A stretch of 64,000 nt of DNA from Chrysaora quinquecirrha (GCA_014526335.1 JACTAT010000352.1:338092-402091); one strand, 5' to 3'. Shown: positions 12,400 to 24,512, numbered from the stretch's first letter. Notes: a model not told the origin generated them from the sequence alone. Made by a program: numbers and translations.

Positions 12400-14475
12400 G
12401 CGACAGGTTACCTCCTTGCTGCAGTTTCAGAAAGCAGCAAGACAAGACTAACGGCTCCTTCATTTAGCTTCCCTCGAGAGTCTTTGTGTGTATTTCTTTG
12501 CATACAATAGGCACGATTACGCGCAAAACATGCCTGAGTACATTGCACGGATGAATCAGTTAAAAAACGGATGATTCAGAAACATGGGATTAATTCATGG
12601 CTGGAGATTTCACTATAAGTGCATCGAACCTAGCATCAAACCTAGTCCCATTCACTCGTCTGGGAGTTGATCAGGCACAAGATCATGTAAATAAGAAGCT
12701 GAAAGGACAAGGAGCAGTCAGTGGCATAACACAAACTCCAATTATTTTGCTGAAGTTCTGCTTATGTGTCCCAGAGTTGGCAAGGATATCAGGTGAAGTT
12801 GAGAACATTGTGCGTATTGAGCACAGAAAGAAGCAACAAAATCATTCCCTGGATAGGCCAGCTCTGCAGGGTCTCGTGGATGACGGAATATGTGGAGATA
12901 CAAACCCCTGAGAAAAACATTAGCAAGTGGAAATATCTTACCTGGTGCTCTACGAGCAAAAATATCAAACTTGCTTCAAAATCAGATATCATTACAGTTC
13001 GGGCAAAAGCAAATTTAATGTCAAGATTACTAATCATTGCACGCTCATCTCGTGCCGTTGATCTGGAAGAGGTTATTGGCTATGAGTTGTCAACAACCAA
13101 TTTCACTCTGATGAAAGCAGATAGCTCTCTTCTACCAACAACAGGCAAAAGTATCGTAATTGCACTTCTCCAAGAGCTAGCACCGAAAAATCCGACGAAT
13201 CAACAAAATGAAACTGGTAACGAATCGTTTTTTCCAAATGGTGCAGGAATTCTCCAAAGCAAGAAATTTCAAGAAATGCAACGAACTCGGAGCTGCCGTT
13301 GTCTGATCAACTTCAAAACACGTGGATATGATGTGACGCAGGTTATCTTTGATAACTACAGTGTTGAGAATTCGATGAAAGATGCAACTCGTTAGAGGGC
13401 AGGGCTCAAAATCGATCGTGAAAGTATAACACAAAAATTAAGTCAATGAAGCAACTTCTTGGCAGCTCAGTAACGAAAGATTCATTTCATCTTTCACAAG
13501 TTTCGATAGAGCATGCAGATTTTCATATCATTAGAGCTGCACACCAAGCTGTACTGTCCAATCGCCTAGAGGTTGTCTCTCCAGGAGTCAGTTCACAGGA
13601 AGAAGCAGACACGTTGATGATATTGCATGCAACTGAGTCAGCGAAGGAGGGCTCTGTTGTTCATATCTATAGTCAAGATACAGATGTCTTGCTTTTTGCC
13701 CTGAGACGGGTTCCATTAGCTACACGGAAGAAGTACTGGGATGGTGATGGGCACCAGTGATCGACGTCGAATAATTTCACTTTTTCCAATTTACGATGCT
13801 TTGGGAGAAGCTAAAGCGAAAGCATTCTGCAAACGGCATACTTTAACTGGCTACAATACCACTGGGCGCAGAAATGGAATCTCGAAGAAGGGCTTGCTTC
13901 GATGCGTTTCTGACAGCAGATTCAAGTACAGTGGCTTCAATTTCAGCCCTTAGGGTAGGAGAAAAGCCATCTGACGAAACTCTACATCGCTGTATAGAAT
14001 TTCTAAGTGGCCTCTTTGCAAAAGGATGCTACATCTGCAAACCCAGATCAGGTCAGATGGATGTCGTTTAAACAACTTGGGAAAGACAAAGGCGTTGAGC
14101 TCCTTCCACCAACACACGGAGCATCACGTTTTTAGAGCACATCTCGGTCCCAAGTATGGAAACAAGAACTCGCTTTACACCCAATTTTACCTGATCCTGT
14201 GTTGCCAGGGTAGAGCAGAGAGGAAGACGGTTTACAGCCTTTGTTGTCCAAGGTACCAACTGCACCCAAAACTGATGTATAGCTGGTCAAGTTCTGTTGT
14301 AGACCTAGTCAAGTTCGAGTCAAGCACATCAAAGAAGAATCCATCGAACAAATGTGTATCAGCTAGATGTTCCTGCGGGATGAACATGATGACATGCACT
14401 GAACTGTGCCAATGTGAAGCCGATACTGAGATTTGCCAGAACGTAGATCCAGATATAGACTCGGATGAAGGATAA
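12400..14475 (+). pseudogene. Decayed member of a multicopy gene family with EEADT/DTDV motifs and Cys-rich tail
   Basis: Reading across frames gives, in order: a tract with FAYNRHDYAQNMPEYIAR (about 12500-12553); an in-frame TAA just before FMAGDFTIS (12594); VPFTRLGVDQAQDHVNKKLK (about 12636-12700); a frameshift near 12830-12900; LMSRLLIIARSSRAVDLEEV (about 13018); an in-frame stop at 13393-13395; then in other frames SSQEEADTLMILHATES, IYSQDTDVLLFALRR (13446-13760), RRRIISLFPIYDALG (about 13750), FDAFLTADSS (about 13898), and a Cys-rich end SARCSCGMNMMTCTELCQCE (about 14360). This order matches, from memory, uncharacterised multicopy proteins common in cnidarian genomes, possibly transposon-associated; the EEADT and DTDV motifs suggest a PIN/FEN-like fold. 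At least four frameshifts and two stops mean it cannot be expressed intact. Confidence 0.75.
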
Positions 14476-16459
14476 CTGCAGTGCTTTTATATAAACGTGA
14501 CTTCCATAAACTGCCCACTGCTGCAATTTTATATATTTATTGCATTTTCTGTTCAGTTGTCAGCATTGTTATAAAAATTTGTTTTGTGGCTGATTGTCAG
14601 TATGATATACGTGCCTGCAGCAGATAAGCGATCACAAATTTCGTTTGCCACACCCATGTCATTTCCATTATATGCCTTATATACATTTTGCTGCTAGCAG
14701 CTATTTAGAAACTTCGTCTTCGGCATCATAATTTTGAAGATACACACTATTTTCATGGTTTTATAGGGTTAGAATTTAACTTTCAGGAGACAAATACCAC
14801 GTGGAACGGCTGCAAATTTGAATCCGCCATTGGAATTTGAAAAAAATGACAACAAGTTCGGTTAAGTGGTATCAGAATAATGATTTGCGAAACTTTCATA
14901 CAGTATACCCGAAAAGGCAGATAATTACGTGAAGCCATACGGACTATGATTTTTTCTATTTTACAACCCTTGTCCTCGTCAAATTCGGTTGAAAATATCT
15001 TTTAAATTAGATGCTTTGATATTTTGCTTAAAGCTTGCAATTTTTTTAATTTAAGTTGTTCCTGGTAATAAAACAGTGTGAGGGTGATAAGATGTTGGGA
15101 CAATGTCAAATGTAAAGTGGCAATAACGGAGAAAAAATTGATTAATAGGACTAGATTGAGTTACAAACAGTACAAACTGTAACAAACAGTAACCGATATT
15201 TTAATTAATTGTTTCGAATTTGGAAAGCGGAATTGTAGTAATCACTTGGAAGTTGCAATCCTTAAAATGAAGACAGAGACATGAGAAAAAGCCCGGGCAT
15301 TAAGAATAGTAATTTGGTAAGCGCGAGATCGAGAACGGGCCGGAAGGTCAGCATGTTCAATAGACGATAGACGAAAGCAAGGAAGATGAAACATTAGCCA
15401 GATAGCACTGATCGGGAGATATGGAATGCCTTGAGATCTGCTTTGATATTTGAATCTATATTTGTTCAAAATTTAGTTAATTAGCAGTTTAGTTTAAAAT
15501 TGAATCTATCTATTTATCTTCCAGGACATTCCCCCAGCATTATAGGTACTACCTTATTTGTCATAGGTAGAGAAGAACAACCTTTGTTTATCCCTGGTAT
15601 TCCGTTCCTTATTTAGCTAGTCTTACTTACCATTATATATCAATTATTTTCTATATTATTACAAAATACTGCAAATACTCAACTTGGATTACGTATAAAA
15701 GTAGGTAGATTTTAGTTAGTAGTAGTTGAAAATTCAAGGTTGGTTCGTTGAAATCCACGTTTTGGAAAAAGTCTACAAAATTTGGAAACTTAAGATTAGC
15801 TTATTCTAATAGCTAAGATCGGTTATTATAATCAGCTTTGGCAATGATGTTCAACAAGAAAAGTAGAATAAAGATAATGAAAGAAAGGAATTAGCTCAAA
15901 CCTTGACTGGTCAACAACACCTACGGGAACTGGCAAAAGAACAATAGTTTTCCTCCAAAAACTTCCCAAAAACATTTGGTATGAAGAATTTATGTTTTAT
16001 TGTAGAACTTAACTGGCGTTAACCCAATTCTGAGGCTTTCAAGACTGTTCAGCTTTCAGTGAAGAAGCTACTGCATATTTTGAACTGTATTTGACGGGAC
16101 GCTCAAATGTCCACAATATACATTCACTAATATCTATTTATCTTTGCAAGTTGTGAATCATAGGACATAAACACTTGGTTTAACAACGGGTGAAGAATCA
16201 CCTTGCTATAACAAGTGAACCTGTTTTCCATATTTGACATAAAATAGATAAATGCAACCAGCCATTTGCCAAACCATAACTTTTTCAGCGCAACATTGTA
16301 GTTTTGTATATGTTGAATTTTTCTCGGCAGCAACAGCAGTTGATAACGTCTTTGAAACCAGCTTGATAAGATAGCTATGAGTTACGAGCTAAAAAGGGGT
16401 TACACCCTTAAACGTCAATTCCCGCAAGAAACAATTGTCTCCAAGGTGATCCCGCGGCT
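14476..16459. other. No gene seen
   Basis: About 2 kb of AT-rich sequence. Open frames at 15242-15469 and 16127-16333 (minus) have no motif or splice support. Confidence 0.5.
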
Positions 16460-16720
16460 TTAAGAACGCGCATTTCCACAAAAAACAATAGCTTTAATTG
16501 TTAAAACAATGGTCTCCATTCAATGGTATCCTTGGTGTTCTAGCTGATGCTTGACGCATGAAAAATTGGCGTCCTGAAACGTTGATTTTCCACAAAAACA
16601 ATGGTCCCAGTACAGTAGTTTTTTCTAGATAGACAAATTGGCGTCCTGAGACGCGGATTTTCCCAAAAGCAATGGGCTCCATACAATTGTTGCCATGGTT
16701 TTCTAGCTGATGCTCCACGT
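16460..16720. repeat. ~100 bp imperfect tandem repeat
   Basis: Three diverged copies built around 'gattttccacaaaa(a)caatgg', 'ctagctgatgct' and 'attggcgtcctgag'. It explains the overlapping minus-strand frames at 16494-16776. Confidence 0.65.
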
Positions 16721-16871
16721 ATGAGTATGATGGAGATCGTTTTCCTAGGAAGCATTATAGGGGCCATGCGCAGCAAATATATTTTTGCTAATCAACAATT
16801 TTTGCCTATTTCACTGCATACTTCACAATTAACTACCTGTTTTATTGTCTACAACGTATTATTCAGCCTGT

Positions 16872-17350
16872 TTTACTGTCAGCTTTGCTACCACATTTAC
16901 TGCCACTCTTACTGCCACTTTTACTGCCACTTTTACTGCCACTTTTACTGCCACTTTTACTGCCACTTATTCTGCCACTTTTTCTGCCAATTTTACTGCC
17001 ACTTTGCTGCCAGTTTTACTGCCACTTATTCTGCCACTTTTTCTGCCACTTTACTGCCACTTTTACTGCCAATTTTACTGCCACTTTGCTGCCAGTTTTA
17101 CTGCCACTTATTCTGCCACTTTTTCTGCCACTTTACTGCCATATTTACTGCCACTTTGCTGCCAGTTTTACTGCCACTTATTCTGCCACTTTTTCTGCCA
17201 CTTTACTGCCACTTTTACTGCCACTTTTACTGCCACTTTTACTGCCACTTTTACTGCCACTTTTTCTGCCACTTTTTCTGCCAATTTTACTGCCACATTT
17301 ACTGCCACTTTTACCGCCAGTTTTACTGCCAGTTTAACTGCCACTTTTCA
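16872..17350. repeat. 12 bp minisatellite (ttttactgccac)n
   Basis: About 40 copies of ttttactgccac with variants ttttctgccac, ttttgctgccag and aattttactgcc. All three plus frames are open for 150-248 codons because the unit is a multiple of three with no stops; this is an artefact rather than a gene. Confidence 0.95.
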
Positions 17351-17621
17351 GGTCACATTCCTTTAAGGTTCTCAACTAACTTTTTAGTCTTTGAGATGTA
17401 CAAATCTTCAAATTGCGATAAACAATGGAAACATCTTTGGGCATACTTAGAGGCTTTTTTCGTCTGACACTCTACAGACTTTCAACGTCAGAAACAGATC
17501 GAAACGGGATTAAACCCAGATACGGATCAAAATGCACAAATCAGAAAAGTGAAGCTGCTGCATTTCGATCTGTATCTGGGAATAAATTCTATTCTAGTCC
17601 ATTGTTTCGCTCTTTTTTAAC

Positions 17622-18251
17622 GTTTTTATGTCCGAAGGACATATTAAGAGGGTGTTCTGGAACGCATGTATGCATAGAAAATAGGTAGGTACATAGATAG
17701 GTACATAGACGCTTTTTGCTGCCAAAACGTAACAAAAGATAAACCACAAATAATAGGAAGTAAACTTTGAAGTCGCCGTAAGAGTTGTCGTTACTGGGCA
17801 TCATTAACAAAATGCAATTGCTTTGCCAGAAACATCAAAAAGTATCAATTGTCAGTGTAGCTTAGTAGAATAATGCGCTTGTTTCTTAGGCTAAGGGTTG
17901 TGAGTTCGATCCACGATGCAGGAACATTCTAACATCAAGATTTTTGAAACTAAAAATTTGACACCATGATTTTCTCGCAAAAAAGCCGGCTCGGTCGAGC
18001 TTCGAAAAAAAGGTTTGACTACAATATTGCAAGATGTTGCTCGAATCTAATTTGATTTGATTTTTTATTTTGAAATATTTTCATACAATTTTGATTGGGT
18101 TGTTATTGTCAGAAGTTTCTGGAAGTCGTCTCAGGTCTAAGGTATTTTCGTGTGAAGAGAGGAGGAGATTGTGGCGCAGTAGAAATTGTGGCCAAATTAA
18201 ACAGAAGAATTTTTTGCAAAACAGTTTGCGGCTTCGAGAATCATCTAAAAA
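17622..18251 (+). repeat. Interleaved palindrome, arm A
   Basis: 630 bp whose reverse complement is nearly identical to 18882-19509. It starts with tttttatgtccgaaggac and ends ctcgagaa/tcatctaaaaa-type sequence. It carries a tRNA-like module at 17851-17925. First block of an A-B-A'-B' arrangement. Confidence 0.93.
17851..17925 (+). repeat. tRNA-like module in arm A
   Basis: An A-box-like gtgtagcttagtagaataat and a B box gagttcgatcc are spaced as in a tRNA gene, but the acceptor and anticodon stems pair poorly. A SINE head or tRNA pseudogene is likelier than a functional tRNA. Mirrored at 19211-19282. Confidence 0.6.
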
Positions 18252-18881
18252 TAGCAACGCTGTAGCAATGTCCGAAGGACGCTGATGATGATGATAGTAA
18301 CGATGAAGATGATGATAATAATGACGAAGATGACGAAGAAGAATACAAAAATGATGAGAATGATGATTATGTTGATGGCGATGACGATGATGATGATGAT
18401 GATGATAATAATGATGATGATAATGATGATGATGATACCAGGTAATGTTGAAGACGACAATGATGATCACCGTCTTCAACATGATCATCATCTTCTTAAA
18501 CAATGATGATCATGTTGAAGACGATGACTGGTGATGGTGATGATGATGATGATGATGATGGTAATCCATTATGATGATAATGCGAATGATGACATTGATG
18601 ATCAGATGAACCTTTCCTGGAAGAATCCCAAAACTTTGAATCGAAAATAGAAATTCTGTAGTTACGTATACTGTACTAATCAATTCGAACTCATCGGTTA
18701 AACTGTGTATGTAACAAATAAATCCGTTCAGTGCACCGAAACCTGTAATCTTCGTTTCAAATGATGAATTAAATTCTAGAACCTTCAAAAGCTATCATAA
18801 GAATTCGCATACTATGCAGATGACTATATTTGATCATTAGTAGCACTTAGAAGAATTGATTGCCAACTTTGAGTCATTCAT
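18252..18881 (+). repeat. Interleaved palindrome, arm B (with GAT microsatellite)
   Basis: Starts tagcaacgctgtagcaatgt and a second tgtccgaaggac, then 18285-18570 is a (GAT)n-rich tract, then unique sequence to agtcattcattttt. Its reverse complement forms 19510-20163. Small internal palindromes around 18445-18530 involve gttgaagacg. Confidence 0.93.
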
Positions 18882-19509
18882 TTTTAGATGATTCTCGAAG
18901 CCGCAAACTGTTTTGCAAAAAATTCTTCTGTTTAACTTGGCCACAATTTCTACTGCGCCACAATCTCCTCCTCTCTTCACACGAAAATACCTTAGACCTG
19001 AGACGACTTCCAGAAACTTCTGACAATAACAACCCAATCAAAATTGTATGAAAATATTTCAATATAAAAAATCAAATCAAATTAGATTCGAGCAACATTT
19101 TGCAATATTGTAGTCAAACATTTTTTTCGAAGCTCGAAAGAGCCGGCTTTTTTGCGAGAAAATCATGGTGTCAAATTTTTAGTTTCGAAAATCTTGATGT
19201 TAGAATGTTCCTGCATCGTGGATCGAACTCACAACCCTTAGCCTAAGAAACAAGCGCATTATTCCACTAAGCTACACTGACAATTGATACTTTTTGATGT
19301 TTCTGGCAAAGCAATTGCATTTTGTTAATGATGCCCACTAACGACAACACTTACGGCGACTTCAAAGTTTACTTCCTATTATTTGTGGTTTATCTTTTGT
19401 TACGTTTTGGCAGCAAAAAGCGTCTATGTACCTATCTATGTACCTACCTATTTTCTATGCATACATGCGTTCCAGAACACCCTCTTAATATGTCCTTCGG
19501 ACATAAAAA
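18882..19509 (-). repeat. Interleaved palindrome, arm A'
   Basis: Reverse complement of 17622-18251 with only a few mismatches (for example ctcttacggcg versus cacttacggcg). It is placed between B and B' rather than outside them. Confidence 0.93.
19211..19282 (-). repeat. tRNA-like module in arm A'
   Basis: Inverted copy of the tRNA-like module at 17851-17925; the B-box complement ggatcgaactc is at about 19220. Confidence 0.6.
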
Positions 19510-20163
19510 TGAATGACTCAAAGTTGGCAATCAATTCTTCTAAGTGCTACTAATGATCAAATATAGTCATCTGCATAGTATGCGAATTCTTATGATAGCT
19601 TTTGAAGGTTCTAGAATTTAATTCATCATTTGAAACGAAGATTACAGGTTTCGGTGCACTGAACGGATTTATTTGTTACATACACAGTTTAACCGATGAG
19701 TTCGAATTGATTAGTACAGTATACGTAACTACAGAATTTCTATTTTCGATTCAAAGTTTTGGGATTCTTCCAGGAAAGGTTCATCTGATCATCAATGTCA
19801 TCATTCGCATTATCATCATAATGGATTACCATCATCATCATCATCATCATCACCATCACCAGTCATCGTCTTCAACATGATCATCATTGTTTAAGAAGAT
19901 GATGATCGTGTTGAAGACGATGATGATCATGTTGAAGACGGTGATCATCATTGTCGTCTTCAACATTACCAGGTATCATCATCATCATTATCATCATCAT
20001 TATTATCATCATCATCATCATCATCGTCATCGCCATCAACATAATCATCATTCTCATCATTTTTGTATTCTTCTTCGTCATCTTCGTCATTATTACCATC
20101 ATCTTCATCGTTATTATCATCATCATCAGCGTCCTTCGGACATTGCTACAGCGTTGCTATTTT
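19510..20163 (-). repeat. Interleaved palindrome, arm B'
   Basis: Reverse complement of 18252-18881, longer by about 24 bp mainly through an extra copy of the gttgaagacgatgatgatca unit near 19890-19930. It ends with the inverted gtccttcggac and ttgctacagcgttgct. Confidence 0.93.
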
Positions 20164-21630
20164 TTATACTCTGAGGAGTGTTTGGCGAAAAAGATTTTAA
20201 AGTATGTCCAGGGATGTTCCGCTAGTTCTCGGAAATTCTTAACCTTAGAAAGAATCATGTTAAAATGCATAAAAGCAGCAACAGATCAAGATTTCTAAGC
20301 TTTGTTGCCAATTAATTGGAAACGAATAGGTTTACGGTTATGGCAAGGACATATAATGTTACTGTTCTCCAGCTAGAAAAACTTCGATGTTCTGAGGTTT
20401 TCGTGGAAGATTCTTAATTCAATTTCAAACTGCTTACAGTATTCTCTATGAAAGAGCGTAGCCACATATTTGAACTTAATATCTGTTTTATGAGCCTACA
20501 TAGGCTAAAGCCTACATAGAAACTTCATAAACAAAATAAGACTAAAAAGCTAATATGATCTGAACAACTTGGGTTTAATGTTAAGAGTGTGTCGGCGATA
20601 ACCAATGACTTTCTTTGTAGTTTGCAGTTAGAGTTGGAGTAGAAAGAGTGATATATAGTGTACTGGATACAATAAAGTCTCAAGAAAGAAAATGGACGGT
20701 TAAGACACTTCACATAGAAAAGATATTTGTCATTCGATATTTCAGGGGTGTGGTAACAAAGGGGCAAAGGGGTAAGTCTAAGCTGACGTTAAATCGCGTT
20801 GAAGTCAGGTCAAGGGAGGTGCTCAAAAGCAGTAGGTCGGAGATACGTTCGCAACCGGAATGAGGGAAGCCTTGTTAGAAGGACAGCGAAAAAGTTGAAC
20901 TTTTAGTTCTTAATCTGCAGACTTTAAATGCTTAACTTCAGGCAAAGAGATTTCCCCATAATAGATATGACAGATGCTATATATGCTAGATTTCACACAC
21001 CGTGAGGTGATTGCTCAGTTATTGCAGAGCAGATATCAAATGAAATAAAAGATTAAGCAAGGCTTCTAGATAGCATTGAGATAATAAACTATGCCAGTGC
21101 TGTTTTGCACCTGTGAATCAGGATATAGTGTACGTCAAAGGGATCTCAAGCAGCAACAGACATTTTAAATGCATTTAGGTGTCAAAATAGTCTTTTTCTT
21201 TTTTTAGCCAGAGATGTAATTTGAGCTGGCTCCTGACACAGTCCCTAAATGCCAGTAATTCCTTTTATATAGCAAAGAATACTGTTCTCAAATGAACGCA
21301 AAATGATAAATTATAAATTTGTTCGTACAAAAAAGCCTACACCGTCCTTTCTAGATTTATATGCTGATACATAAATAAGCTTGGCTGCGCAAGAAAAGAT
21401 ATCTTCTTGCCTTGACACATATTAATGCGAAAATGCTAACAAGGCAGGTTTTCTGGCTGAAAAATTACAAGTGGTGTCCACTAATTCAATCAATTAATTA
21501 CAATACCAATGACATGTGTAGATTGTGCATAATTATCATCATAAGACCATAAGAAAATATTGAATTTTCCTTGATTACATTCAGGGTGATGGAGATGGTA
21601 ACCATGAAGATGACGGACAATGATTGATAA
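20164..21630. other. No gene seen
   Basis: 1.5 kb without recognisable genes. An open frame at 20648-20863 (plus) has no motif and no clear splice sites. Confidence 0.5.
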
Positions 21631-21639
21631 TGATTGGTT

Positions 21640-21665
21640 ATTGATGACTGATGACTGATGATGAC

Positions 21666-21722
<57 letters not shown>

Positions 21723-21765
21723 GATGATGATGATGATGATGACGTTGATGATGATGATGATGATA

Positions 21766-21824
<59 letters not shown>

Positions 21825-21862
21825 GATGATGATGATGATGATGATGATGATGAAGATGATGT

Positions 21863-21895
<33 letters not shown>

Positions 21896-22035
21896 CAGTG
21901 ATAATGATGGTGATGATAATGATGATGATGACAATGATGATGATGGTGGTTGTGGCAGTGCTGGTGCTGGTGATGGTGATGGTGATCATAATTATGAGAG
22001 TGAATATGGTGCGGATATGGTGCTTGCAATGATAA
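21640..22035. repeat. Microsatellite (GAT/ATG)n
   Basis: Nearly 400 bp of interrupted gat/atg trinucleotides. It gives spurious poly-Asp, poly-Met, poly-His, poly-Ile and poly-Ser frames on both strands. Confidence 0.97.
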
Positions 22036-22232
22036 TGATGATTATGATGGTTATTATTATTATTGTAATGAGAAAGACCATAATTAATAACATCATTATT
22101 TTATAACCATAAAGGGTTGTTGTTGTAAAAATGGTGTGGTGCTATGATAAGTTTCTATTTATATAAACAATAGATCTAAACAACAATAGACAACAGATCT
22201 AAAGAGTTTGCCAATTTATGGACTCAAACAAT

Positions 22233-22567
22233 TTAGCAAGATTGCCAACCAACTCTGGGGTGCCACCTGGCTTGCTTTTTTGCATCATCAGCATCACTGG
22301 AGATGTTGATTCTAAATATCACAGTGCATTTAGGAATAATACAAATGTGGGCCCATCTATGTCACTCACCTTCTTTCCAAAACTATAAGCTTCCAAGTGA
22401 GATCCTCTTCATATTGCCCTTGAGATCTAGAAAAAAACCAAGGCTTTGACAAGCAACTGTATTTGTTGTCAACGGAGATACATTTACCTATCTTACTGCT
22501 ATCTTACAAACAGTATGTTATGTATCTCTGCACGACTGCTGCCTTTAAAACCCAAGTACAGCAAAAA
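22233..22567 (-). CDS. Candidate three-exon minus-strand C-terminus, unrecognised
   Basis: Three minus-strand segments have good splice sites and mutually consistent phases: 22567-22508 (acceptor cttgacag, donor gtaaga), 22426-22370 (acceptor tttttttctag, donor gtgagt) and 22311 to a TAA at 22235-22233 (acceptor tgatatttag). Joined, they read through motifs such as KAAVVQRYITYC, QGQYEEDLTWKLIVLER and NISSDADDAKKQAR. I do not recognise the protein. Weaknesses: the exons are only 57-79 nt, no upstream exon was found, and the last exon is also open in another frame (KSKPGGTPELVGNLAKLFES, stop at 22199-22201) that looks at least as protein-like. This could be a real gene end, an old pseudogene, or chance. 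Confidence 0.3.
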
Positions 22568-22901
22568 CTGTCAAGAAAACATAAACACTTGAATCAGCAT
22601 TCAAAGTGTTAATTGATTTCAATGGTTTGTACACAGATAAGAGAAGAAGATACATGAGGCTCACACCCAGGCTTGATTTTATTGTTCATCTGCAGCTGCA
22701 TGGGGCACAGCCTCTTAACCAAGCTGCTCCATCTTTTCTTATTTCTAGCTTTAACGCCTGCAGCCCCAATCTTTCAAAAACATCATCTACTTCTGTTGTA
22801 CAGCAGGGTGATTGGAAGTGGGGGCTTGGGAGGCTTGAAACCCCTAATTATTTTGAAAGCATGATGTCCATAAAATCATTGCTTTGTCAAATTCTTTTTA
22901 G

Positions 22902-22973
22902 TTGTTGGACCCCAACCCCCCTGAGATTCCCTGTGAGGGCCTTGTACGGGAATCAGTTCAGTTTATTTCAGTT
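22902..22973 (+). CDS. Candidate exon, unrecognised
   Basis: A ttctttttag acceptor precedes an open frame encoding LLDPNPPEIPCEGLVRESVQ and FISV, with a gtaaat donor at 22974. The frame stays open to a TAG at 23064-23066, so it may be read through instead. Its exit phase (0) does not match the entry phase of the exon at 23824, so an intervening exon would be needed if both belong to one gene. Low confidence. Confidence 0.25.
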
Positions 22974-23823
22974 GTAAATTGGCATGAAGTTGGGAGTTTA
23001 ATGACATTATATAAAACCCCTGAATGGTGCTTCATTGCACTAGAATGGGTACTTTTGAGCTTGTAGTGTACATCATGTTTCTGCATGGTTCAGTCCTCAA
23101 CATTATGGCACAGCACTCTCTGTATTACAGTATAATTTGGTTATAACAAACTCGCTTGTAACCTACTCTCAGATATAACATACCATTAAACATGTTCTGG
23201 GAGCCATAGAACAAAAGAAACTATCCCGTTTTTAAGGTACTTTGCATATAACAGACCAAATAATATGCGTCCTTCAAGTATGTTATTACGGTATTATACT
23301 GTACTATATACAGAATGTGTCATTCTTTGAAATGTGTCCAGTGGTAATGTAGGAAATTTTTTGGGTGTAAACAGTGATGGCTAGCATGGTGTGGTGGATA
23401 GCCCCTGGATAGCCTACCTGGAAAGTATGGTATATCTCATAGGGGTACCCTAGATTTCCTGGCAAAAATTGCCATGACAGCTGAAATTTCAAAAGATGTC
23501 CATTACCAACAGAGACAATAAAAGGTCATTAATCTTTTTGTTGTTCACCACAATGGATAGATAATTAATTGCTTGGTCATTTAGTAAACAAACAGTCTTG
23601 AAAGTCTATTACAGACATGGAACTTCTTTTCAAAAAAGACATTTTGCAGAAAAGAACTGGAACTTTTAATCCCCTTTTAATACACAGTTAAAATTTTCAA
23701 CAAAAGATTGGCATTGGCAACCTAAGAGTTTGATTGAAACTGAATAAAGGAAGAAATTAATGATAAAATACGATGGGGTTGATTCGGTGCACAATTTTTT
23801 CCGCCTTCTATCTATTGTTGCAG

Positions 23824-23887
23824 GGCTAGGCCTGTCCACAAACCAAATGCAGAAGTGGACTTTTTTGTGGCTTTGCAAGTTGCAGTA
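23824..23887 (+). CDS. Unrecognised gene, penultimate-but-one exon
   Basis: Acceptor ttgttgcag, then 64 nt: one base completing a codon plus 21 codons with the motif RPVHKPNAEVDFFVALQV, then a gtaacc donor. It leaves phase 0, the entry phase of the exon at 23946. I do not recognise the protein. The upstream exon should end with two bases of a codon; I could not identify it. The open frame with coding-like composition and the exact phase match to the next two exons are the evidence. Confidence 0.5.
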
Positions 23888-23945
23888 GTAACCTAAAGAA
23901 CCTTAAACAGGGAGCAAGCATACTTACATTTAAATAAATTTTCAG

Positions 23946-24152
23946 TTCCACCAGTTGGTTTCACTGAAGAATAATGATGTTGTCCTGAATGGGCTTAACT
24001 CTACAAACTCCAGCTCTGAAGACTGGTGCGAACCGTGCAAACTTGCAAAGAGCAAAAGGTACTTTTGTTTTCACAAGATTGTTTACATTGAAAATGGGCA
24101 GCGGAGGAGCGAAACCCAAAAGGCTTTGCAAAATTTCAATGGAATGAGGAAG
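23946..24152 (+). CDS. Unrecognised gene, internal exon (69 codons)
   Basis: Acceptor aaattttcag at 23936-23945, exactly 69 codons (phase 0 in and out), donor gtaatc at 24153. The peptide starts FHQLVSLKNNDVVLNGL, has a Cys-pair motif SEDWCEPCKLAKSKRYFCFH in its middle, and ends ALQNFNGMRK. The WCEPC motif recalls thiol-redox or zinc-knuckle Cys pairs, but one CxxC is not enough to assign a function. Between two other phase-compatible exons (23824 and 24513), it is the best evidence for a real plus-strand gene here. Apparently no signal peptide or membrane segment in the visible part. Confidence 0.6.
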
Positions 24153-24512
24153 GTAATCTCTTTTTCGGCATTTGCATTTTTCCTTCTTTTGTATTCAGGG
24201 GTGAAACTTTAAGAGGGTATGGGAGGGTGTGACACCCCCCCCCCAAATCAGGAGAACCTTGTTTTTTCAGGGCAATTCTGAAGTTTCATTTTTATTTCTA
24301 ATTTTATAATTTTGTCACTTACAGTAATCTCTCAAGGTTAACTGGTATTTTGCATTGAAGTAAAGAACCTCTTCAAAAAACTGGTTCTTTTTCTCCTGTG
24401 TACCTTGAATCCCAAGACCAGGTAATGAATGGTACAGCTGAATTTCCTGGCCGTTGTTTGCCATTCATTTCATATTATCGATGCTTTGAGCTCCATCAAT
24501 GCTACTTTTTAG

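Noticed and set aside
16721..17467. Long overlapping plus-strand ORFs (up to 248 codons) rich in Cys-His-Phe-Tyr or Leu-Pro
   Set aside because: They are read-through of a 12 bp minisatellite; all three frames are open.
18081..20298. Poly-His, poly-Ile and poly-Met ORFs in the interleaved palindrome
   Set aside because: Products of the (GAT)n tracts; the paired frames exist only because the arms are inverted copies.
21490..22106. ORFs encoding poly-Asp, poly-His and poly-Ser
   Set aside because: Pure trinucleotide microsatellite read in several frames on both strands.
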